Below, piece after piece: positions 20,948 through 30,502 of a stretch of 64,000 bases of DNA. Each line of letters begins with the position of its first letter. Position 1 is the stretch's first letter. The notes under the pieces were generated by a model. The model was not told where the DNA came from and made no database searches. It saw only the letters and a program-made list of their open reading frames with translations. Source of the DNA: Chamaecrista fasciculata (lineage: Eukaryota > Streptophyta > Magnoliopsida > Fabales > Fabaceae); assembly GCA_003254925.1 (NCBI GenBank), contig QANZ01053957.1, forward strand, positions 41,018-105,017. Direction: 5' to 3'. The translations under genes were made by a program, and so were the position numbers.

Positions 20948-23900
20948 ATGGCACCAAGGATTTCAGCAATTCATGAATTGAATAACAAAAAGGAGATGTG
21001 GAGAATTATAGTAAGGGTTTTGCGACTCTGGACTACTTTTTTCTAACAATGGGGAGCTCAAAAGCATTGAAATGGTTCTACTTGATAATAAGGCAAGTCT
21101 AATTTTAATACTACCATCTTCATTTGCACATCTTCTTCACTTCGTTTTCCACTATTAAAAATAACATCTACACTTCTTTTGCACAGAAAGACAATATGAA
21201 TTCCTCCATCACCAAAGATTTTGTAGACAAGTGGAAGGGTGTGCTGAAAGAAGGCCAAACGTACCAAATTGAGACTTTTTTACTTAAAGCAAATCAAGGG
21301 GAATTCAAAACAACACATCATGACTTCAAGATTATCTTCAACGGACACACATCTGCGAAAATTATTGAGGCTGACATTGACTTGCATTCGTTTGATTTCA
21401 TGCCAATCAACCAAATTTTATCCAACACAACTCCAGAAAGTTACTTAAATGGTAAAAATACTTATAGCTCTATTTGACTTAATTGAATTGGCTGTATGCA
21501 AAACTCCTTATATATCTATTTTACTAATAACTCCTTCTAACCCTCATCATGACTATTATATAGATATTCTTGGCATTGTCAAAACATACTTTCCAGCCAA
21601 GCTTTTCACAACCAGAAATGGATACCCAAGCAAACTGCTTCCAATAGTGATTACAGATAATAGGTATGCAATATATTTCCTTTATCTTAAATTCATAATT
21701 CAAAGTATGGATAGCTACTAAAACGACCTCCATTTTATTTTTATACAGCGAAAAGGAAATCAGCTGTGTACTATGGGGAGAATTTGCAGAGAAATTTGAG
21801 GAATTCTTAGCAACTTCCAAAGGAGAAATCACTACAATTGCCTTTCAATTAGCCCGTCTTAAAACATATGAAGGTATTTTTATGTCATCATTTACAAATC
21901 AAATTGTTTATTAGAGCACTAACTTTTCAAAATTGATTTTTGTAGGCCAAATCCAAATAACTAACTCTTTCAATGCAACAAAACTGTGGATCAACCCTAC
22001 CATTCCTCATGTACAAGAATTGCTAAACAGGTTATATTTCACAAATCTGTACTTTTTTATTATCAATTGTAAACAAATAATTTCATTAACATAATTTTTT
22101 ACAATATGTTACAGCCTGGCAACTTCAAGCATTCAAACACTGACGCCAACTCAATCACAGCAAAGTGCAAGCAAAATTCCAAAAATTGAAGATGATATCA
22201 GTGCTGGAAGTACAAGATATACCCTTAATGATATAAAAAATGCTGAACAGGTAACATACATCTGATAGTTATTTTTCCATTATTAAATTTATAACTAACT
22301 CATACCCCTTCACATGACTTTCAGTGTGGTTATTATATGACTTTAGCAACCATTGAGAAGATAGAAACCTCAAATAATTAGTACTATAATAGCTGTCCTA
22401 AATGTGCCAAGAAAGTTCAGGATGAGATGAATGACAATAAATGCATTGACTGTAACACTATATATCAGAAAGTCATGCCCAGGTAAAACTGATTATTAAA
22501 TTCAACCAATTCCAAAATAATCTCTCTACTGAAATCTAACTTTAAAATTTTCTTTGACTTCTTAGGTTCAAAGTGCAAGTCTTAGTTTCAGATCACACAG
22601 GAGTGGCATCATTCATCCTTTTTGATAATGAAGCAATCCCACTTATTGGAAAAACTGCACAACAATTAAGAGATGAATTAATCAAGGTCTATATATAAAA
22701 TTCTTTAGGATATAAAAACTCTGCCTTATCAATATAAATATATGGTTTCCTTTGTGTCAACTACAGGATGGCTGTGGTGATTCATTTCCAGATGAATTAG
22801 AATGCCTACTCAATAGGAGGTTCATCTTCAAGGTACAGATATCAGATTTCAATATCAACAATGGCAGTCAAACATACACAGTGAAAAAGTTGTCAGATGA
22901 CATTAAATTGATACAACTGCTACAGAATTCCTCCACTCTGTCTCAGGTGACATTTTTTGTATTATAATTGCGTTTAAATCAATAGATGCTGACATTTTTC
23001 ACAACAGTCATGGCAGGCTACTACCACACAATCTCATTCAGTCGGAAAACAGAACATTGATGACAACAAACACCATCCAGAAGCAAGTGTAAGTAATCAC
23101 ACTCTGAGAAAAAAATAAGGCCTTGCAACTCAGTCATTATAATGTAAATTAGCCTTCTTTGAACATTAGAGGAAACAATAGTTCTTTATTTCTGCATAGC
23201 TGCTGAATTGATACTGAATTACTCTGCATGACCTCTGGATAGTTGCTAATTTCTTGTGTCAAATTAGTTGAGGTATTTAGCTGCTGCATTTTTCTGCATA
23301 CCATTTCTGCCAACTAATTTAGCTGCTGCATTTTCTGTCAAATTTCGTTTCAAAGCATCCAAACTCTGTATTTTTCTGAATCCAAGATTAAATTTGTGAA
23401 AAATCAGCTTTGATGGCATTTCTTTCCTCTCAAATTAAGTACCTTATTGCTGTCAAAGGCAATTTTTCCCGTGTAATACACTGCTGCTGTCAAAACCACT
23501 TCAATGCGATTTATTTCCCCTGAAATTATATTCCATGCTGATGTAACCTCAGTTTCTTTTGTGTCAATTCCATTTTATACGTTGTATCTTCCTCCCATCT
23601 GTAATGAGATTTTTATTTCCATATTTCTGTCAAATACATAGATTAGATGTTGTGGTTCACTTATAAATTTTTCTTCTACTCAATCCAGGATTAAATTTTT
23701 CAATTTATATAACTCATCACAACATTTGAAAATGCAAATTAGAGGATCCAAATTAAATGTTAACTCTCTTTTATAAGATACAAAGTGACTATTTTCTTTC
23801 ATTTGTAGGATACAAATTCTTTCTGCATAGAAAGCCACCAAGAAATATCATCTACAACAGCAGGGTGTTCAACACCAATCCCGGGCAAATTGAAAGGTTT

Positions 23901-24000
23901 AATGGATGAACTTGACGATCCATCTTTGGAAGACATTTTAACCCCACAGCCCTCAACATGCAGGCCAAAGAAGCATATCAAGGTTGAAAAAAATGATTAA
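20948..24000 (+). pseudogene. RPA70-like single-strand DNA-binding gene of the Helitron
   Basis: Multi-exon gene related to the large subunit of replication protein A, commonly carried by plant Helitrons. It starts MAPRISAIHELNNKKEMWRI (20948). Exons inferred from splice edges are: 20948 to about 21091 (with a GC donor), 21187-21451, 21564-21663, 21750-21873, 21946-22030, 22115-22250, 22325-22482, 22566-22686, 22767-22946, 23008-23098 and 23809-24000. OB-fold-like segments come first. Then comes a zinc-binding block CPKC...CIDC in exon 22325-22482, and an acidic tail ending VEKND. Breaks: a frameshift in a T run near 21040, and TAG at about 22379 in place of the Trp expected before YYNSCPKC. 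It is probably not functional. Confidence 0.8.
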
Positions 24001-24527
24001 CTCGCAGCTCCCAGTAACACCTCCCAACACTTGCCTAACTTTGTGTACAGATAAAACTAATTGGCAAGGTCTTTTGATTATTGCTAATATCAGACATATT
24101 GCTTTACTTTTTGTTGCTCCCAAATACTATTATTGTAAACATATTTCTTATGCTGGACTGTAATCCTATTAAACTAACTTCTACTTAACTTTGATCTATA
24201 ATATAGTTTGTTACTACATAACATATAACTTTTTGCATAAATTCAGAAACTACATGAACTTGATTTTGTATTATCATTATTTCTTTTGGATAGTTCTTTT
24301 TCTCCATTTTTTACTACAGGGGAAAGAATTGAGGAGCCTCTTGGTCTATTTTTGCCTCAACAAGTCATTGGAAACAACCCCCATTGCACTGATTGTCAAG
24401 CCAAAGGTGCTATTCTTTCCACCACTTGTGCAGGTTCTGGCCTATAAAAATTTATTTTGATTATTATTTGGATTGTTATTTGGATAGATTACTATATGTA
24501 CAGTTTCATATATTTTCAGTATGAAAA

Positions 24528-24557
24528 ACCCGTGCGAACGCACGGGTCTCATACTAG
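24528..24557 (+). other. Helitron 3' terminus: hairpin and CTAG
   Basis: ACCCGTGC-GAAC-GCACGGGT forms an 8-9 bp stem at 24528-24547. The bases CTCATA follow, then CTAG at 24554-24557, then T. This fits the Helitron rule of a short GC hairpin shortly before CTRR, inserted at an AT target. Confidence 0.9.
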
Positions 24558-24771
24558 TTAAATAATAGAGTAAAGTAACAATTTGATCCTTAAAAAATCA
24601 TTAAGTTGACAACTTAATTTTTGAAAAATTGAAATGCACAGTTTAGTCTCCGAAAGATCAAACAATATACTTATTAATCCTTTTTATGGACTAAATATAC
24701 CGTTTTAATCTTGGAAGAACTAAAAGTATATTGTTTTGATATTTCAGGGACTAAATGTGTATTTTAATCTT

Positions 24772-25914
24772 GGCTTAAGTGCACTTTTGGTCCCATAACT
24801 TTGACAAAGGTTTCAATTTGGTCTCATAACTTTTTTTGTTACAATTTTGGTCCCATAACTTCTCAACAGGTGCCACCGATACCGACGAGGGCCATTATGA
24901 AGTTTTCACTCTGAACACTTTCTCACTCTGCAAATTTCCCTCCAAACTCTATCGTCTCTGGCGAGGTCTCCGATACCGGTATTCCGACAAATCCCTCCAG
25001 CGAGCTACCATTACTCTCTAACTCCTCTTCCTTTCTCTTCTTGTCATCAGCTTCCTCAACCCCCAAAACCTCAATCCCCAACTGGAGTTCCGATTTCAAC
25101 CTCGCAAGACCGAAATCCCCAATTTTCGCCGACAAATTACTATCTAAAAGAATATTACTAGGCTTGATATCGCCATGAATCACAGGTGGGTGGCAACTGG
25201 CAAGAGTGATGACGGTAAAGGTTACATCCATGATCACAGAGAAACGCTTTTTCCAATCCAAAAGCTCAGGACACTTTCAATGTAAGAGCGCGTCTTCGAG
25301 ATTTCCGTTCTGCATAACCGTCGTTGCTTGGTATCGGAGGAATATCCGACGGCGGAGCCGATGTGTTTAGAGCGAAGCTGGGAGGCGAAGAAGAGCTCAT
25401 TGTGAAACTCGTGTTCCCCTTGGAGAGAAGCAGAGCCCATGAGCTTGACGACGATGGGTTGTTTGGTCGGAGGAGGGAGGACACCGGAGAAGACGGGGCC
25501 GAAGCCGCCATGGCCAAGACGACGTGGCGCGGCGGAGGAGGGAGTAAGAGAAATGGAAGGGAGGTTTGGACTCGGAATCAGAAGAAGGGGCTATGCGTTT
25601 TTGGAGAGACGGCGAAAACGAGTGTGAAAACTTCATAAAGGCCCTTGGTTTTTTTTTGTGTTTCTGATATTGAAATGTTATAATATGTTGCATACAGGTC
25701 CTTTTTAAGTCCACCTCATTATACTTTGCCACATCATGATCCAACTCACTGTGCCACGTCATATTTAACGGCTAAACATGGATGGAATTGAGCATGAGAC
25801 TAAAGGTGGCACCTTTTGAGAAGTTATGGGACCAAAATTGCAACAAAAAAAGTTATGCGACCAAATTGAAATCTTTGTCAAAGTTATGGGACAAAAGTGC
25901 ACTTAACTTAAGCC
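24772..25914. mobile_element. Pack-MULE carrying a receptor-kinase fragment
   Basis: The ends are GGCTTAAGTGCAC and GTGCACTTAACTTAAGCC, with inverted arms of about 110 bases built from TTTTGGTCCCATAACTTT phrases. The flanking 9-mers are identical: TTTAATCTT at 24763-24771 and 25915-25923. Between the arms lies about 900 bp of GC-richer sequence that is not transposon but a kinase gene fragment on the minus strand. A Mutator-type duplication, inverted ends and captured host sequence together define a Pack-MULE. Confidence 0.93.
24925..25560 (-). pseudogene. Captured receptor-like Ser/Thr kinase fragment
   Basis: The kinase domain can be followed across frames on the minus strand. The glycine-rich loop GHGGFGPVFSG is at about 25470-25510, then VVKLMGSASLQGEHEFHNEL with the ATP-binding Lys. 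MQNGNLEDALLH then runs into an in-frame TGA near 25280. LDWKKRF is followed by a decayed helix C-terminal part, then the catalytic loop [14 protein letters not shown] and [13 protein letters not shown] in place of HRD marks a non-RD kinase. Small deletions before the Gly loop and before MQNGN shift the frame. From memory it most resembles the Arabidopsis At4g25390/At5g51770 type. The fragment ends about 60 codons after DFG, so the C-lobe is missing. It cannot make a working kinase, though antisense or small-RNA effects on the donor gene are possible. Confidence 0.88.
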
Positions 25915-25987
25915 TTTAATCTTTTATACTAAGTTCTCAGCTTAGTAATCTTTCATGGATTAAATTATTTGTTTACTCTAAATAATA

Positions 25988-26767
25988 TTATTGGAGTGAT
26001 GGGAGCAATAATAACTCTAAAGTAGCTAGGATAGGTCACGCCTACAATCAAGAAAATCGAAGTCTCTACACTCCACACCTAATGCATTGTCCTTGAATGA
26101 CTCATTATGATGAATAATTGAATACTAATAGTGTCATTATGATGAAAGGTGATGTGAAATGTGTTCTCAATGGCACAATATTATTGGTCCAGTGTACAAG
26201 TTGTACACATGTCATTGGTCCTCTTTAGTATTTTGCATTGGTGCAATACTGTAGAGGATTCAAAGTCGTTCTCAATTCTCAACTTGATTTTTCACTCTAA
26301 CTTTTAGAATTTTTTTTTTGAGATTCAAAGGTTTGTGATGGTTTATTATATCTTTAGCGAATGTGTCTTTTTCTTAATTCATCAAGTAATTAAGGTGTCA
26401 ACTAAACCATCAACTAAAAGAGCCAACTAAACCCTCAAATAAAAGAGGTACACAATAAACACCACCATCTGCAAATGTTTGCTTATTTTTTTTAATTAAG
26501 TTTAGATAATAAACATAGATCGAATTTGGAATTTTAGGTTGCTGTCAAGTTTGATTTATTTAGTAAAATTGATAATTTGAGGAAAACTTTACATAATTGT
26601 CATACACACTGATTACACATTAACCTGTCTGTGTTTGTAGTTTTTCATAAAGTTAGACCAAAAATCTCACAAAAGGTAAACTACATTGTTTTTGGCTGTA
26701 CTTAGTGAGTGTGTTTATAAAATATATAATACTTTATTGATTTATTCTCCTTCATAAATATGTTATT
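25988..26767. other. Spacer without recognised features
   Basis: AT-rich, with no coding frame or clear terminal repeat. Confidence 0.35.
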
Positions 26768-27126
26768 GACAAAAGTAATATTGGTACCCCAAAGTATACT
26801 ATCATTCTTAAGTTGTACCCCCAAAGTTCTTTTTTTTCAATTATACCCCCAAAGTATAGGGTTAGTTTCAGTTATACCTCCAAAGTTTTTTTACCCAATT
26901 ATAGCCCCAATGTTTAACATTTAAGTTAATTATACCCTCAAATACCCCCCAATTTGGTAGTACAATTGACATCAAAAAAGAAAAGATTGGATATATAGTA
27001 GACACAAAAAACTTTTGGGGTATAAGTGAAACTAATCTCATATTTTGGGGGCACAATTGACAAAAACACTTTAGGGGTACAACTGAAAATGACCGCATAC
27101 TTTGGGGTATTAAGAGTATTTTTGCT
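26768..27126. mobile_element. Fold-back MITE (TACCCCCAAAGT phrases)
   Basis: The left half repeats ATACCCCCAAAGTATA-type phrases and the right half their complements (ATACTTTGGGGTATTAAG). The ends are near GACAAAAGTA and TATTTTTGCT. The flanks share only TGTTAT, so the target duplication is uncertain. Confidence 0.65.
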
Positions 27127-27187
27127 ATCTGTTATATATTATTACTCACAGTAGGTCAAAATATCATTTTAAAAAACTTTTTATTAA

Positions 27188-27712
27188 GGTCAAATACTTA
27201 TTTTGATCCTCAAACTATAGGATACGTTTTATTTTGATCCTAAAAATTTTTTTTTGCTCTATTTTGATCCTCAAACTTTCACATTTGTTCTGCTTTAGTC
27301 CCTAAAATGTTATTTCATATTTTTTGTCGTTATTTATAACCTAGACAATTCAAATGGGTTATTTCTCTCTCATATGTGTCATAAGTTGGTTGACAAAGAG
27401 AGAAAAAAAAATTCATTCTTACCCACAAATTGAAAATAAATTTTTGGTTGATTAATTTTTATCTCCAATTTGTGAATAAGAATGGAAATTTTTCTTTCTC
27501 TCTTTGTTAATTCACTTGTTAAAACATATATGAGAGAGAAATGGTTCATCTCAATTGTCCATATTGTAAATAACGACAAAAATATGACCAAATCACATAA
27601 GGGGACCAAAATGAAACAAATGTGAAAGTTTGAAGACTAAAATAAAATAAAAAATAATTTTAGAACCATAATGAAACTTACCCAAATTTGAGGACCAAAA
27701 TGAGGTTTAACC
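27188..27712. mobile_element. Fold-back MULE-type MITE
   Basis: It starts GGTCAAATAC and ends GAGGTTTAACC, with arms containing TTTTGATCCTCAAACT and the complement. The flanks TTTTATTAA (27179-27187) and TTTTATCAA (27713-27721) match at 8 of 9, an aged Mutator-type duplication. A diverged relative lies at 52959-53460. Confidence 0.8.
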
Positions 27713-28703
27713 TTTTATCAATAATAAATGTAGTTTCTAAGGCCAGACAGAGAGCACCAAAGGGGGAGAATTTTGAAACTATATATGAGTACAATTTTAA
27801 ATCTCTATTATTGATTAGTTTGCAATAAGCATAGGAAATTAGGAATTATCTTTTTTTTTTTTTTTGTAACTATCCAATTTCAAGATGATTCAAACATGTT
27901 TGTGTTCTTCATTTTTCTGGTGCAGGACTCTAAGTTGGGCCTAACTATTAGGCCATATGAGACTTTGATGATGAAAAAAAGATAAATTTACACTTTGGTA
28001 TCCTGTGGTATTTTCCATTAACATTTTGGTACTCTTTGGAGCTATTTTGTAATTTTAACCATAAAAAATTTTGCAAAAACATATTGACCCCAAAAAATTT
28101 TCAGAAAATTACAAATAGGTCCTTGGATACATATTATCTAGGGACTAAAATGAAAACTTTAAAATTTTTTGGGGTCAATATATATTTTTTACAAATTTGT
28201 TATGGTTAAAATTACAAAATAGCTCCAAAGGATACCAAAGTGTTAATGAAGAATACCACAGGGTACCAAAGCGCCATTTTTTAAACCACAGGGTACCAAA
28301 GTGAAATATGACCAAACCACAGGTAAGGGTGTTCGTTGGACGGTTTTGAACAACCGAACTGTTCACATCAGTTTGAAGAAATTCTTAACCAAGCGGTTAA
28401 AAATATTTTGTTTAACCAAACCAAAAATTAGACGGTTTGGGCGGTCGGTTTGAGCGGTTAAGAAGTTTATTAGTTGTCTTTATCAATTAAAATTAATTAT
28501 AAAGTTAGAAAGATAAAAAATAGTTTTTGGAGTTTTAAGTTTAAATTATAGAATAGATAAAAAAAAATGATAAACAAGATTAGAGATTCGAGAAGATAAA
28601 ATTGTATAACGAAGAATAGTAGTTGCCTGAAGTAAAAAAATTTCTTGATTCGATAAGATAACATAATAAAAAATATGCTAGAATCAAATGATTATAAAAA
28701 ATA

Positions 28704-30237
28704 GGGTAAAAAACAAGAAAGGTACCTATGGTTTGGCCTAATCTCACTTTTATGATGTGTGGTTTCAAAAGTTGCACATTAGGTACCTGTGTGTTTCGCC
28801 GTTAAACAGAAGCAGTACTTGTGTAATTTTCCGTTAAATTTGAAAAAAAAAAATGCATGTGAGAGTCACGTGCGCAGCTCTTTGACATTTTAAACCATTT
28901 GAAACCCTAATAAGCCTTCATTTCCATCCATTTTCTTCACCTTCATCCATTCTCTTCATCTGCGCAGCTTCAAGTCTAAAATCCCCAACTCTTTGGTCTT
29001 TATTTCTCCATTTTCTTCATCCATTTCCTAGGACGACTTCATGGCAATTGCTGCACATTCATCTTCAACTACATCATCTTCATTTCGTGGTCGCTGGATT
29101 CGTTGTGGCTGTGGTGAGTATGTAGTCATGCGTTCATCTTGGAAACCTTGCTCTTTTGGAAGGCGATTTTGGACTTGCCCGAAGTATCAGGTGTGTAGAA
29201 ATTTGTTATTTGGTAGTTTGTTGTATTTCTGGTTAAGTTAATGGTTTGTTCCATTTTATACTTTGCAGCCTTATCAATGTGGTTTTCTTTATTGGATTGA
29301 TGAACCAACATGCCCACGGGGCCGTGAATTTGGACAAAAGGTTCAAGAAAAAATTGCCAAGCTTGAAGCTGAAATCAAGGAGTTGAAGATAAATGAAAGC
29401 ATGATGAAGACAAATAAGAGGCAGAAAAATTTAGTGCAGATGTTGTTAGGATCTTGGGTGTTTTATCTGTGGATTACTCTCTTTGTACTTTGGGGAGCAA
29501 AGTTTGGAAGAAATGACAATTATTTGCCTTATTAGCAAATTAATGTATCTGCAATTAGATTATGTGTTTCGTTATGTTTTTATGTGTTTGGTTATCTTTA
29601 TGGAAGTTTGTAAGAAATGACAATTATTTGCCTTACCTTTATTAATGGAAATTTGGTTATGTTTTTCAATCTTATTCTTGAATCTTGTTAAGTTTATGTG
29701 TTTACTGGAGATGTGAAAAGATTAGGCTGTGAAAAAGGGTCAAAAAATGTGAAAAAATGGTGGGGAAGAGTTGTGAACAAGCACAAAAAATGGAGATTGG
29801 TTGTAGTTGACGAAGAAGTTTGGTTCTTTGTTTTGACAACATGAAAATGACCAGATTGACCACAATTTGTGCCACAATCAATAACCTACGTGCACAATCC
29901 AAACATCCAAACATCTATAAAATGCCATGAGTAATCATCCAAATATATTTAAGATTGATTGTCAATAGTCATAAACAACATAAGTACAATAACATCCATG
30001 AGTAACACAAGTGAACAAAATACAATCAAAATATGAAGCTAATATGTAATTCAAGCTTCAGCAAAACCACAGGTACCTAATGTCCAACTTTTGAAACCAC
30101 AAGTACTACTTTTTCCGTCAAAAATTTAACGAAAAAATATACAAGTACTGCTTTTGTTTAACGGTGAAACACAATACTACTTTACCTGTATTTTACCCTA
30201 AAAAATATACAAGTACTACTTTACCTGTATTTTACCC
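28704..30237. mobile_element. MULE carrying a GRF zinc-finger gene, innermost
   Basis: It starts GGGTAAAAAACAAG and ends CCTGTATTTTACCC. The inverted arms share AAACCACAGGTACC and CGTTAAACA phrases. The flanking 9-mers are identical: TAAAAAATA at 28695-28703 and 30238-30246. The last 39 bases of the right end are duplicated in tandem, so a second possible end lies at 30198 with the same following 9-mer. A two-exon zinc-finger gene lies in the middle. Confidence 0.88.
29041..29535 (+). CDS. GRF-type zinc-finger protein inside a MULE
   Basis: Two exons, 29041-29190 and 29269-29535, join in phase across a 78-bp GTGTGT...TTTGCAG intron to give 138 residues. The N-terminus is Ser/Thr-rich. The GRF zinc finger follows: RCGCGEYVV, then KPCSFGRRFWTCPKYQ at the end of exon 1, and QCGFLYWIDEPTCPRG in exon 2, giving Cys ligands at about 22, 24, 37, 46 and 54. 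A short coiled coil (KVQEKIAKLEAEIKELK) comes next, then a C-terminal hydrophobic segment (VFYLWITLFVLW, about residues 118-129). This order is that of small plant GRF proteins. The frame is fully intact with good splice sites, so it could still be expressed. Whether it is a captured host gene or a gene spread by transposons is unknown. Confidence 0.82.
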
Positions 30238-30502
30238 TAAAAAATAATAATTTTTCAATGAATGTAATTACATATAACACAATATAAGTGAAAAAAAGTT
30301 ATATATATAAATACTAGTCGCCGATTCGGTTAATTGCATATCCAAATTATTAACCGAACCAAACCATCCAATTTTAATGCATTTTTAACCAAACCAAACC
30401 GCTCATTAATCGGTTTAGTTCGGTTTTGCTTCGGTTCGGTTTGGTTTGGTTTGGTTCGTTTTGAAAACCCCTAACCACAGGGTACCAAAGTGTAATTTAT
30501 CC

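Larger units (their letters stand above)
14082..24557 (+). mobile_element. Degenerate Helitron (helicase + RPA type), about 10.5 kb
   Basis: The right end is a textbook Helitron 3' terminus: a GC-rich hairpin at 24528-24547, six bases, then CTAG followed by T. The body contains a Helitron-type N-terminal domain, a PIF1-like helicase and an RPA70-like gene in that order on the plus strand, as in plant Helitrons. The left limit is set at a motif (CTAGTATGAGAC...CACGGGTCC) that is the inverted complement of the right terminus. Whether this is the true 5' end or the 3' end of a second, opposite Helitron is not settled. Another fold-back element (15218) and a CACTA end (to 16313) lie nested inside. 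Internal deletion and stops make it non-autonomous. Confidence 0.7.
24568..25978. mobile_element. GAGTAAA fold-back element hosting the Pack-MULE
   Basis: The left end GAGTAAAGTAACAATTTGATCC and the right end GGATTAAATTATTTGTTTACTC are inverted. Identical 9-mers TAAATAATA flank it at 24559-24567 and 25979-25987. A second Mutator-like element (24772-25914) sits inside, so the original element was only about 260 bp. A related small copy is at 54233-54484. Its left duplication begins two bases after the Helitron terminus. Confidence 0.85.
28324..30473. mobile_element. hAT-like element, middle of the nest
   Basis: It begins TAAGGGTGTTCG and ends CAAAACCCCTA-type sequence (GAAAACCCCTA). The flanking 8-mers are identical: ACCACAGG at 28316-28323 and 30474-30481, which fits hAT. 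The ends are rich in GGTTTGGTTCGGTTT-type repeats and their complements (AACCAAACCAAA). Without the element nested in it (28704-30237) it would be about 0.6 kb. Confidence 0.82.
27980..30502. mobile_element. GGGTAAATTACAC fold-back element, outermost of a nest
   Basis: The left arm starts near GATAAATTTACACTTTGG, passes the centre at about 28160, and the right arm runs to 28323 (ACCAAACCACAGG). It resumes at 30474 (ACCACAGGGTACCAAAGTG) and ends TAATTTATCC. The split is a later insertion (28324-30473). Flanking duplications are A-rich and imperfect. This is the only copy of the family in the window with both arms present, so it serves as reference for the truncated copies at 8310 and 15218. 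Confidence 0.8.

Noticed and set aside
25324..25638. 104-residue plus-strand frame in the Pack-MULE
   Set aside because: It is the antisense shadow of the captured kinase; the motifs are all on the minus strand.
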